Origin: CAYMKL01 sp964390805
GTDB lineage: Bacteria > Chloroflexota > Anaerolineae > VGOG01
NCBI GenBank assembly: GCA_964390805.1
Contig: CAYMKL010000180.1
Location: 1 to 11,082 of the forward strand
DNA length: 11,082 nt
Direction of reading: 5' to 3'
The notes under the pieces were generated by a model. That model had not been told where the DNA came from. It saw only the letters and a program-made list of their open reading frames with translations, and did no database searches. The position numbers and the translations under genes were made by a program. This document shows, piece by piece, positions 1 through 5,784 of the stretch. Position 1 is the first letter of the stretch. Each line of letters opens with the position of its first letter.

Positions 1-42
1 TGAGAACAACACTGACTTCTCCCGTTCTCGTGTCCCAAACAT
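1..42 (-). CDS. Possible start of a gene running off the left edge
   Basis: An ATG at 42 on the minus strand opens a frame that stays open for all 14 codons to the window edge (MFGTREREKSVLFS). Just upstream is only a weak GTGAG ribosome-binding site, 5 nt from the ATG. The charged start MFGTRERE loosely recalls the N-termini of some IS1182/IS5-type transposases, but 14 residues cannot establish that. It lies directly after the hairpin terminator at 59-87, so a promoter would have to overlap that hairpin. It may equally be chance. Confidence 0.15.
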   Translation of the reverse strand, partial: MFGTREREKSVLFS

Positions 43-51
43 GTAACGCTC

Positions 52-87
52 ACAAAAGAGCCACCCGCGCAGCTAACGCAGGTGGCT
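52..87 (-). terminator. Hairpin terminator after the EFR1-like gene
   Basis: The arms AGCCACC (59-65) and GGTGGCT (81-87) pair perfectly. After one mismatch they continue with GCG/CGC (67-69 with 77-79), leaving a 7-nt loop. Read on the minus strand, the hairpin is followed by CTTTTG, which fits a Rho-independent terminator about 85 bp after the stop codon at 174. On the plus strand it is followed by TTTCT, so it could work in both directions. Confidence 0.7.
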
Positions 88-173
88 TTCTGCAATGTCC
101 TTTACAAAGTGCCCCTCTCGGTTCTTGCCCTCCTTCTCCGCCTTGGCAAGCCTCGGTGGCTATGCAATCCTGC

Positions 174-965
174 TCAAACCCTCAACCTTTCCTTCAACTG
201 ATCATTTGGCCCCGGGTAGTAAGGCCCCCCTCGGAATTTCTCCGTATAGATCGCTTGCTCAGGGCACCGATTGTAGCATCTCCAACATCCGTAGCACTTG
301 CCCATGTCGAAAATCGGCTTCGGTTCTAGCCGGATCGCCTCATACGGACACCCCCGCTCACACGAGCCACACTCCTTGCACAACGACTCATCCACATACT
401 TCTCTCCCATGTCCTGCCGCGCCCTGGTGCGGGGAAGGCTGGGCAGTATGCTGTTCACCCACCCGATGCGCACCCTCCTCCGCTTGATGCTCTGCCCTTC
501 ATTCTCTTTCCCAAGAAGGTGCCCCAGCTCGGCTATGAATGTGTCGAAGTCCCTCATCTTCTTCTCGTTGGGTTCTTCCTCAGCCCCTCTACCCCGCGCG
601 ATCATCGGTGGATAGCTCTCCGGCGTTTGTAGTGAGTGGCCCGCTATCACATTGAATCCCTTCGCTGCTGCTACCTTCTCCAGAATGCGTAGCGTTTTCC
701 CGCTGATGAACCCATACGTGTTGAACACGAATGCCAGCTTGCCCTCCTGTTGTGGCAATCCCTCAATGAAAGCCTGAAACAGGTAGGGAGGCCCCCAGAA
801 GTCTGTGAACGTGGCGAATCCAACCACATCATACGGCTCCAAATCAACCTCCTTTTTCTTGACAACATTAACGAGATCAAACGGAATGCCGGTCTTTTCC
901 GCGATGTACTTGCAGGCCAGCCTTGTGTTGCCAGAGCCTGAGTAGTAGCAGATTGCGCCCTTCAT
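174..965 (-). CDS. EFR1-like flavodoxin/2x[4Fe-4S] ferredoxin fusion protein
   Basis: Predicted cytoplasmic electron-transfer protein of 263 residues that joins an N-terminal flavodoxin-like domain to a C-terminal bacterial ferredoxin domain, the layout of the EFR1 ('ferrodoxin') family. The flavodoxin part starts with YYSGSGNTR, whose SGSGNT (residues 9-14) is the FMN-phosphate loop. The C-terminal part has two classical [4Fe-4S] motifs: C196-x2-C199-x2-C202-x3-C206-P and C224-x2-C227-x2-C230-x3-C234-P. The middle (residues 125-190) is basic and probably a linker. The ATG at 965 has a clear GAAGGAG site 8 nt upstream. Its partner and substrate cannot be read from the sequence; by family it would pass electrons between low-potential carriers. 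The neighbouring flavoprotein (1039-1575) and the ferredoxin-dependent oxidoreductase in the window fit an anaerobic redox metabolism, but a direct link is inference. A terminator follows at 59-87. Confidence 0.88.
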   Translation of the reverse strand: MKGAICYYSGSGNTRLACKYIAEKTGIPFDLVNVVKKKEVDLEPYDVVGFATFTDFWGPPYLFQAFIEGLPQQEGKLAFVFNTYGFISGKTLRILEKVAAAKGFNVIAGHSLQTPESYPPMIARGRGAEEEPNEKKMRDFDTFIAELGHLLGKENEGQSIKRRRVRIGWVNSILPSLPRTRARQDMGEKYVDESLCKECGSCERGCPYEAIRLEPKPIFDMGKCYGCWRCYNRCPEQAIYTEKFRGGPYYPGPNDQLKERLRV

Positions 966-1005
966 CTTTTGTTAGCTCCTTCATTTGAAGAAGTGATAAA
1001 GCTTC

Positions 1006-1033
1006 ATTATCCAGTCTCAAAGAGCTCGTTCAG
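1006..1033 (-). promoter_or_regulatory. Weak candidate promoter for the EFR1-like gene
   Basis: On the minus strand, GATAAT (1006-1011, 5 of 6 matches to the -10 consensus) lies 16 nt downstream of CTGAAC (1028-1033, 3 of 6 matches to -35). It falls in the 73-bp gap between the two genes and about 40 bp before the start codon at 965. The -35 match is poor, so this is only a candidate; co-transcription with the upstream flavoprotein gene is also possible. Confidence 0.3.
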
Positions 1034-1038
1034 TTTCA

Positions 1039-1575
1039 TCAGCAGGCTGAAGTCGCCTTCCCCACCTTCTTCTCCTTGCCACTCCAGCTCTCGATGTCAA
1101 TCCGATAGACCGCGGTGACCTTCAGATCGGTATCCGTAGCGGGCTCATAGTCCTCACCGGGCTGCAGGTGGGGGAAGTACTTGTCCAGTATCAATTGCAA
1201 TCCATGTTTGGCCTCGACCGCGTCGGTCACGATTACGGCGCGGCCAAAGACGACCACCCCAGAGTATTCCACGCTGAAATCCATGGCTCTTTTGGCGGGC
1301 AGCAGCCGTCCCATTTCGCTGGCGCTGAAGCACACCCGTCCATCGGCCTGCACGTTATCGTAGGTACGCCCCTTGACTGCGCCGTGCAGGTAGATGGCGT
1401 GCTTGGCCTCATCGTAGGCAAACTTGCGCGTCACGATGAACGGCTGCCCATCGCACACAGTCGCCATCGAGCCAAGAGGTGCGCGGTGCAAAAAGGCCCT
1501 GATCCAGGCATCGTCCTTGGCCCGGTCTTGGCGGCGAATCTTGTTGAAAGATTGTTGCGTGTCATCCTTTGTCAC
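1039..1575 (-). CDS. Pyridoxamine 5'-phosphate oxidase-family (NimA-like) flavoprotein
   Basis: Predicted FMN-binding split-barrel protein of about 178 residues, the group that includes NimA-type nitroimidazole resistance proteins. Numbered from the upstream GTG at 1581, family features include RRQDRA at residues 16-21, the barrel core LGSMATVCDGQPFIV (36-50), IYLHGAVKGR (63-72) with the histidine position typical of NimA-like proteins, VCFSAS (83-88) and SVEYSGVVVFGRA (103-115). The likely activity is reduction of a small molecule with a flavin; the substrate cannot be told. Two GTG codons are possible starts. The one at 1575 lies 9 nt after AGGAGG, while the one at 1581 lies only 3 nt after it, so 1575 is preferred. 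No good promoter was seen in the 112-bp gap upstream. It may be transcribed on its own or by read-through from the sugar genes. Confidence 0.82.
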   Translation of the reverse strand: MTKDDTQQSFNKIRRQDRAKDDAWIRAFLHRAPLGSMATVCDGQPFIVTRKFAYDEAKHAIYLHGAVKGRTYDNVQADGRVCFSASEMGRLLPAKRAMDFSVEYSGVVVFGRAVIVTDAVEAKHGLQLILDKYFPHLQPGEDYEPATDTDLKVTAVYRIDIESWSGKEKKVGKATSAC

Positions 1576-1687
1576 GTTCACCTCCCTCCTTTTGCCGCAG
1601 ACTCAGCGACGAGTTGCGCCTCCGGTCGTGAAATCGCTACTTCTTGTCTTTTCGCTTGTTCAGAATGGCTACACCGAAGAACACAGA

Positions 1688-2797
1688 CTAGGTGTCCAGC
1701 TCACCCTCCATCAACCCCAGCGGCAGGGGGGCTGGTCTGGAGCAACGGCTGGTGATCTCGATGTGCCGGCCGGTTTCCGACGATTCCCCAAAGGCCTGCA
1801 TAACGTCGAGCACGTGATACGCCAGCTCTCCGCTGGCCCGGTGGGGACGACCGGATGCGATGGCGTAGGCCATGTCCGCCACGCCGATTCCCCGGCCCAC
1901 CTTGGGGTTGTGGGTGAGCGGCATCTCGCGCCATTCGTCGGCCCCAGCTCGACGGATCAGGACGCGCCCACTGAAAAAGCTGGGGTCGTGCGCGCTGAGC
2001 GTGCCCTCCGAGCCATAGACCTCAAGGTGGGGCAGGTTAGCAGCCCAGATGTCGAAGGTGGTGATGATCGTCGCAATTGGGCCACTGACAAAGTCGAGCG
2101 CGCCGGTAACGTGGGTGGGCACCTCGACGGGTATCCGCCGCCCGCGATGCAACTCGCTGGTGGCGATGCGCTCGGGGAAGGAGATGCGGGCCGAACCGGT
2201 CACCCGCTTGACAGGCCCCAAAAGGTTGATCAGTCCAGTGATGTAATACGGCCCTACGTCGAGCATTGGCCCTGCCCCCACCTGGTAGAAGAAATCCGGG
2301 TTCGGGTGCCAGGACTCAGGGCCGTGTCCGTGACCGGGCAAGAACGCCACCGCCGCCACCGGCTCGCCGATCCAGCCGTCGTCAATGAGCTTGCGGCACG
2401 TCTGGGGGCCGCCGCCCAGGAAGGTGTCTGGCGCGCAGCCGACCAGCACGCCCTTTTCCCTGGCAGCAGCGAGCACTTTCTGGCCGTCTCGGCGGGTCAC
2501 GGCCAGGGGCTTTTCAGAATAGACGTGCTTGCCAGCGCTGATAACCGCCAGGCTGACCTTCGCGTGGGCTTTGGGCACCGTGAGGTTGACGACGATCTGT
2601 ATCTCTGGATCGGCCAGCAGTTCCTCGACGGAGCAAACGTGCGAGATGTCGAATTCCTCGGCCTTGGCCTCCGCTTTGTTGTTGTCAATGTCGGCACAGG
2701 CCGCGATTTCAAGGATGTCAAAGACGCGGCACCCCTTAGCGTAGGCCCCGAAAATGTCCCCCGTGCCGATGATGCCGATCCTAACTTTTGTTTCCAC
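1688..2797 (-). CDS. Gfo/Idh/MocA-family NAD(P)-dependent oxidoreductase
   Basis: Predicted sugar or polyol dehydrogenase of about 369 residues, the usual family length. The N-terminal Rossmann fold has the dinucleotide-binding loop GIIGTGDIFG (residues 8-17) and an acidic ADID at the end of strand 2 (35-38), which suggests NAD(H). The catalytic EKP is at 95-97. The second half, with GGGPQTCRKLIDDGWIGEP, is the substrate-binding alpha/beta domain. The motif usually written D-x-G-x-H-x2-D reads DVGPYYIT (180-187), so Tyr184 stands in the normal His position, a variant that suggests a substrate or mechanism unlike inositol dehydrogenase. The GTG at 2797 is preferred: GGAGGGAGG lies 8 nt upstream. 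A TTG at 2818 would add seven residues. It overlaps the end of the upstream sugar isomerase gene by 17 bp, so the two are probably translated together. The exact substrate is unknown. Confidence 0.9.
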   Translation of the reverse strand: METKVRIGIIGTGDIFGAYAKGCRVFDILEIAACADIDNNKAEAKAEEFDISHVCSVEELLADPEIQIVVNLTVPKAHAKVSLAVISAGKHVYSEKPLAVTRRDGQKVLAAAREKGVLVGCAPDTFLGGGPQTCRKLIDDGWIGEPVAAVAFLPGHGHGPESWHPNPDFFYQVGAGPMLDVGPYYITGLINLLGPVKRVTGSARISFPERIATSELHRGRRIPVEVPTHVTGALDFVSGPIATIITTFDIWAANLPHLEVYGSEGTLSAHDPSFFSGRVLIRRAGADEWREMPLTHNPKVGRGIGVADMAYAIASGRPHRASGELAYHVLDVMQAFGESSETGRHIEITSRCSRPAPLPLGLMEGELDT

Positions 2798-3566
2798 GGG
2801 CCAGGCCTCCCTCCACAAGGTATTGATAGCTTCTCTCGACGGCTTCTATCATGTCGGTGGCGCAGTGGTCCAACTCCACAATCAGCCATCTCGCTGCACC
2901 ATCGGCGGCTTGAACGATGGCAGGGAAATCCAACACGCCATCGCCGACAGCCACGTGCGGCTCATCTCTGACGGCTGGCCCATCCTTGATGTGCAGCAAG
3001 GGGGCGCGCGGGCCCAGTTCCTTCACCACTTTGGCCGGATCCACCCCTGCCGTTTTGATCCAGTATGTGTCAACCTCGAAAAACACGCCTGGCTCCAGTT
3101 GCTCCAGCATCACCTGGTAGACGTAGCGGCCTTCGACCTGAAGAAACTCCCACCAGTGATTGTGAATCCCAAACTCCAGGCCATTCTCGGCCGCGACCGC
3201 GTGGGCTTCATTGAACAGATCGCAGGTCCGTTTGATGAGTTTCATCGTCTCAAAGCTGCCGGGCCCTTTACCGGAGACGATGCGCTGGCAGCCCATCGCG
3301 GCCATAAAGTCCAGCACCCTGTTGGTGTCTTCGCCGATAGGCAAGGGAGTATGGACGCTCGGTACCTCAAACCCCAGTTCTTGGAAGAGTCTGGCAGCTT
3401 CTGTGGTCGTCGTCCCAGGAAGGCCATGCCCTGAGCTTGCCGAAGGGTCGAAGATGGGTTCTACGCCAACGTAGCCGATGTCGGCGACTTTCTTCATCAC
3501 CCCCGCAAAATCCTTCGCCAGGGCTTCCCGGACGGTGTACAGTTGAAGGGCAATAGGAACAGTCAT
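2781..3566 (-). CDS. Sugar phosphate isomerase/epimerase (xylose isomerase-like TIM barrel)
   Basis: Predicted metal-dependent TIM-barrel enzyme of about 261 residues, in the group with IolE, IolI and hydroxypyruvate isomerase. Numbered from the ATG at 3566, visible family motifs are IALQLYTVRE (5-14), GIHNHWWEF (133-141), FEVDTYWIKTAG (163-174), LLHIKDG (190-196) and the final VELDH (230-234). The metal-binding set probably includes Glu140 or Glu164, Asp166, His192 and Glu231. Three in-frame ATGs lie close together (3596, 3572, 3566); the last has AGCAGGA 5 nt upstream and puts the first strand at the normal place. The peptide PSASSGH (41-47) is encoded by a short repeat that has entered the gene in frame. 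Its overlap with the Gfo/Idh/MocA gene suggests that the two modify one sugar or polyol, whose identity is unknown. It follows the terminator at 3648-3676, so it probably has its own promoter, though none is obvious. Confidence 0.88.
   Translation of the reverse strand: MTVPIALQLYTVREALAKDFAGVMKKVADIGYVGVEPIFDPSASSGHGLPGTTTTEAARLFQELGFEVPSVHTPLPIGEDTNRVLDFMAAMGCQRIVSGKGPGSFETMKLIKRTCDLFNEAHAVAAENGLEFGIHNHWWEFLQVEGRYVYQVMLEQLEPGVFFEVDTYWIKTAGVDPAKVVKELGPRAPLLHIKDGPAVRDEPHVAVGDGVLDFPAIVQAADGAARWLIVELDHCATDMIEAVERSYQYLVEGGLARGNKS
3429..3447 (-). repeat. In-gene copy 1 of the CCTTCGRCAAGCTCAGG repeat
   Basis: On the minus strand this 19-bp stretch reads CCCTTCGGCAAGCTCAGGG. It has CCCT/AGGG ends and lies in frame in the sugar isomerase gene, coding for PSASSG and part of the next residue. 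It matches the copy at 10066-10084 at 17 of 19 positions. Short elements with this core are, from memory, scattered in many copies through several bacterial genomes. Confidence 0.75.
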
Positions 3567-3598
3567 GAACATCCTGCTTAGTTCTAGTGTGAGCATTC

Positions 3599-3638
3599 AG
3601 GTGCCAGGCACTTTCACTCTCGGAAGTGCCTGGCACCT
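3599..3638. repeat. Perfect 15-bp inverted repeat made of two GTGCC-N-GGCAC palindromes
   Basis: AGGTGCCAGGCACTT (3599-3613) and AAGTGCCTGGCACCT (3624-3638) are exact reverse complements, separated by a 10-nt loop. Each arm also holds its own palindrome, GTGCC-A/T-GGCAC. It lies between the plsY-like terminator and the sugar isomerase start. It looks like a dispersed REP-like element; an operator or second hairpin terminator is also possible. There is no T-run on either side. Confidence 0.85.
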
Positions 3639-3640
3639 TC

Positions 3641-3676
3641 AGAATAAAGCCCGGCGGAAAAGGTGTCTACCGGGCT
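3641..3676 (-). terminator. Rho-independent terminator of the lipid gene operon
   Basis: Read on the minus strand, AGCCCGG (3670-3676) pairs with CCGGGCT (3648-3654) to give a 7-bp stem with a 15-nt loop, followed at once by TTTATT. It begins 26 bp after the stop codon of the PlsY-like gene, as expected for the end of the unit that starts at the promoter near 5749-5777. Confidence 0.78.
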
Positions 3677-3701
3677 CTCGCTGCTTACGAAAAAGCTCCA
3701 G

Positions 3702-4313
3702 CTACTCAGCCGTCGCTCGCTGGTCGTAAAGGTGCAGTTGGGTGAGGTGGCGGATGAAGATCACTCCCACTCCGCCGATGCCCAGTGCCACTGCTTGCGG
3801 CGATGCGTAGCCGAAGTTGCCCAGCAGCCAGAAGACCGGCACCATCAGTACGGCCATGAACATCACCGCCCGTGGGCTATTGCGCAGCAGGAGGTAGCCA
3901 AGCCCCCACAGAGCCACAGCGATAGCCACCGCCAACGGTTGCTGCCAGAGGAACAGTCCCCCCAGCGTGCTCAGCCCCATGCCTCCGGCTAATCCGAAGC
4001 GAGTCCTTCCGCCGTAGGCCGACCAACAGTGACCGGCCACGGCGCCCATGCCTGCTGCTGGCAGCGCCCACGGAGTCCCCGTCAACCTCACCGCCAACCA
4101 GGCGGCCAGCACGCCCTTGCTCACGTCCACCAGCGCGGTGACCACACCCCAGGCGATGCCAGCCAGGCGATAGACGTTGAGCCCGCCGGTGTGACCACTG
4201 CCGCTGAGGCGCAGGTCTGGCTTCCTCAGCAGCCGCGTCACCAGCACGCCGGTGGGGAAAGAGCCGACGATGTAGCCGAACACGGCAGCGATGAGCAGAC
4301 GGCCTATCAACAT
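3702..4313 (-). CDS. Divergent PlsY-like glycerol-3-phosphate acyltransferase
   Basis: Predicted inner-membrane protein of 203 residues with about six hydrophobic segments, the size and layout of PlsY, which transfers an acyl group from acyl-phosphate to glycerol-3-phosphate as the first step of phospholipid synthesis. Motif 1 is GSFPTG (17-22) and motif 2 is SGHTGGLN (39-46, usual form SGNxGATN). Motif 3 begins GH (94-95) and ends in AGGMG (109-113), where the family normally has KGGKG. Both lysines are thus replaced, so the substrate may differ or activity may be lowered. The start is taken as the ATG at 4313, which shares its A with the lipid kinase stop (TGATG); a GTG at 4319 is the alternative. 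Pairing with a lipid kinase supports a role in phospholipid or glycolipid synthesis. A terminator lies just downstream. Confidence 0.8.
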   Translation of the reverse strand: MLIGRLLIAAVFGYIVGSFPTGVLVTRLLRKPDLRLSGSGHTGGLNVYRLAGIAWGVVTALVDVSKGVLAAWLAVRLTGTPWALPAAGMGAVAGHCWSAYGGRTRFGLAGGMGLSTLGGLFLWQQPLAVAIAVALWGLGYLLLRNSPRAVMFMAVLMVPVFWLLGNFGYASPQAVALGIGGVGVIFIRHLTQLHLYDQRATAE

Positions 4314-5248
4314 CAGCACACCACCCGCAGACGGCGCGGCAGCGCGCTCACCTCCAGCCGATGGGCGTCGGTGCGCATGATCTCACCATCCACGTGCACC
4401 GGCAAACCCTGCTCCGATGCAACCACGATGTGCGCTGTCCGATCCACTGTCACCGTCGGCTGCGTGGCGTGGGTGCCTTTGATGAAATAGGGGAGCAGGC
4501 GCAAGATGCCCGGGCGGCTAACCTGACGGGCCAGAGTCACGTCCAGCAGGCCGTCGTCCTGCACCGCCTGCGGGGCGATCATGAACATGCCCCCGGTGCG
4601 GCGGCCATTGGCTACGGAGACCATCAACAGCGGAAGCGCCATCTCCTGATCGTCGTAACGCACCGTCACCAGGGGAGCTTTGTAGTAAAAGAAAATGGTC
4701 CTCAGCACCGCCACCAGGAAGACCAGCGACCCGCGCAGGTAGCGCAGCTTGTAGCTTTCCACTGTGGTTGCGGCGTCGAAGCCCGCGCCGAAGTTGTTGC
4801 AGAAATAGCGCACGTTCCCCAGTCCGTCTTCCACGCGGCCGATGTCCACCACCCGGGTCTGCCCGGCGGTCAGCACGCGGCAAGCTGCGGCCACGTCGCC
4901 AATGGGCGCGCCCATGCACCAGGCGAAGTCGTTGCCCGTGCCGATGGGGATGAACCCCAGGGCTGCGGCAGCAGGCTCTCCGGCCTCCCAGGCCGTCGTG
5001 CCCAGACTGGCTTCGATGATGCCATTGAGCACCTCATTGGCCAAGCCATCGCCGCCCGCAGTGGCGATGACCTTCCATCCTTCCCGCACCGCTTGCGCGG
5101 CTTGGGCCACGGCCGAGCGCTGTTCCGTCGTCTCGACGATCTCGAATGTCGCTTTCGCCTCCGTCAGCGTTTTGTGGATGACCTCTGCCGCCTGCCGGCC
5201 AGCTCCCCCTCCTGAGACGGGGTTGAGAATGACTTTTATCGTGGGCAT
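4313..5248 (-). CDS. Diacylglycerol kinase-family lipid kinase (DAGK_cat, YegS/BmrU-like)
   Basis: Predicted soluble or membrane-associated lipid kinase of 311 residues, the normal length for the DgkB/YegS/BmrU group, which phosphorylates diacylglycerol or a related lipid with ATP. Motifs in order are ILNPVSGGG (7-15), the nucleotide-binding GGDGLANEVLNG (65-76, with Leu where Thr is usual), PIGTGNDFA (101-109), NNFGAGFDA, MFMIAP, DDGLLDV and HVDGE (285-289). The ATG at 5248 is chosen because AGGAGG lies 5 nt upstream; the GTG at 5254 would overlap that site. The stop codon overlaps the start of the PlsY-like gene by one base, so the two are probably translationally coupled. The PlsY-like enzyme makes lysophosphatidate, and this kinase could supply phosphatidate, so both would feed the same lipid pool. 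That link is inferred from context. Confidence 0.9.
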   Translation of the reverse strand: MPTIKVILNPVSGGGAGRQAAEVIHKTLTEAKATFEIVETTEQRSAVAQAAQAVREGWKVIATAGGDGLANEVLNGIIEASLGTTAWEAGEPAAAALGFIPIGTGNDFAWCMGAPIGDVAAACRVLTAGQTRVVDIGRVEDGLGNVRYFCNNFGAGFDAATTVESYKLRYLRGSLVFLVAVLRTIFFYYKAPLVTVRYDDQEMALPLLMVSVANGRRTGGMFMIAPQAVQDDGLLDVTLARQVSRPGILRLLPYFIKGTHATQPTVTVDRTAHIVVASEQGLPVHVDGEIMRTDAHRLEVSALPRRLRVVC

Positions 5249-5363
5249 TGCCACCTCCTGTTGTGTGATGTTGCTACAAGTATGACAACACCACGGAGCG
5301 TCTGGAGTTGCTGTGCGGAGTACACGATGGCCAAAGCAAAGTGTGTCGGGGGATTCCGTTTTG

Positions 5364-5418
5364 GGGGGCAGCCCGCTGACTCCAACACCGGGCTGCTGCC
5401 GAGCCAGGGGCTGCCCCC
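5364..5418 (-). promoter_or_regulatory. Three-armed inverted repeat with alternative hairpins before the lipid kinase gene
   Basis: Arm A (5364-5375, GGGGGCAGCCCG) can pair with arm B (5389-5396, CGGGCTGC, 8 bp) or with arm C (5408-5418, GGGCTGCCCCC, 11 bp). The two pairings exclude each other. The structure follows the small membrane gene on the minus strand and precedes the lipid kinase start by about 115 nt. No T-run follows, so it is not a standard terminator. It may act as an attenuator, an RNA-stability element, or simply be another repeat. Confidence 0.5.
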
Positions 5419-5428
5419 AGGAGGTTAC

Positions 5429-5599
5429 CTACAAGCCCGGGAAATACGTGGCCAGTAGCAGCAGTACAGCAGCTACGAACACGATCCAGAAGGCGTAGGT
5501 GGCGATTGCGGAGATCACCCCCAGCTGGGCGACGAGGCCAACCACGGCGAGAACCAGGGCGACCCACCAGGTGATCTGCTTGGGAGCACTAAGTTTCAT
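5429..5599 (-). CDS. Small two-helix membrane protein of unknown function
   Basis: A 56-residue protein starting MKLSAPKQITWW and ending in FPGL. After a short positive N-terminus it has two hydrophobic stretches, about residues 11-30 and 33-52, so it should sit in the membrane as a hairpin. Support for a real gene: AAAGGAG lies 8 nt before the ATG, a consensus promoter lies about 150 bp upstream, and it is the first gene after that promoter, ahead of the lipid kinase and PlsY-like genes. No catalytic motif is visible and no family was recognised with confidence. Its place suggests a role linked to the membrane or to lipid synthesis, but this is inference. Confidence 0.72.
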   Translation of the reverse strand: MKLSAPKQITWWVALVLAVVGLVAQLGVISAIATYAFWIVFVAAVLLLLATYFPGL

Positions 5600-5678
5600 G
5601 TTCCGTTTCTCCTTTCGGGTTCACTTGTTGTCAGGAACACCCACGGAAGATACATCGTAATCTATCTAAGGCGAGAAC

Positions 5679-5714
5679 CCCGGGGCCCGGTGCCCTTTCG
5701 GGCAGCAACCGGGG
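5679..5714 (-). promoter_or_regulatory. GC-rich hairpin in the leader of the lipid operon
   Basis: CCCGGT (5687-5692) pairs with ACCGGG (5708-5713) around an inner GCC/GGC stem (5693-5695 with 5701-5703). CCCCGG (5679-5684) and CCGGGG (5709-5714) offer an alternative outer stem. The hairpin lies roughly 30-60 nt downstream of the expected transcription start and about 70 bp after the mutS stop. It could serve as the mutS terminator, as a leader attenuator, or to protect the mRNA 5' end. No T-run follows on the minus strand. Confidence 0.55.
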
Positions 5715-5748
5715 ATTGCCCACTGAAAACTCAGGCCAGACGATCCCA

Positions 5749-5777
5749 ATTATAAGAGGTGTTGGGGCAAATGTCAA
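5749..5777 (-). promoter_or_regulatory. Consensus sigma-70-type promoter for the small membrane protein/lipid kinase/PlsY unit
   Basis: On the minus strand, TTGACA (5772-5777) and TATAAT (5749-5754) both match the housekeeping consensus at 6 of 6 positions and are separated by exactly 17 bp. Transcription would start near 5742, giving a leader of about 140 nt before the ATG at 5599. The -35 box begins 8 bp after the mutS stop codon, so the lipid unit can be expressed independently of mutS. Confidence 0.9.
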
Positions 5778-5784
5778 TACCGAT

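Noticed and set aside
839..880. TTGACA on the plus strand inside the EFR1-like gene, as a possible antisense promoter
   Set aside because: Seventeen bases downstream is CGGAAT, a poor -10 box, and no plus-strand gene follows.
1001..1010. Repeated CTTCATT and TTTGAAG words in the gap between the EFR1-like and flavoprotein genes
   Set aside because: The matches are 6-8 bp only and form no convincing hairpin or operator.
1424..2971. Long plus-strand open frame of 515 codons
   Set aside because: It lies opposite the Gfo/Idh/MocA and flavoprotein genes, its translation shows no family motif, and it reflects the codon bias of the GC-rich genes on the other strand.
4361..5215. Plus-strand open frame of 284 codons opposite the lipid kinase
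   Set aside because: It is rich in His, Arg and Gln as expected for antisense of a GC-rich gene, and the minus-strand frame has clear kinase motifs.
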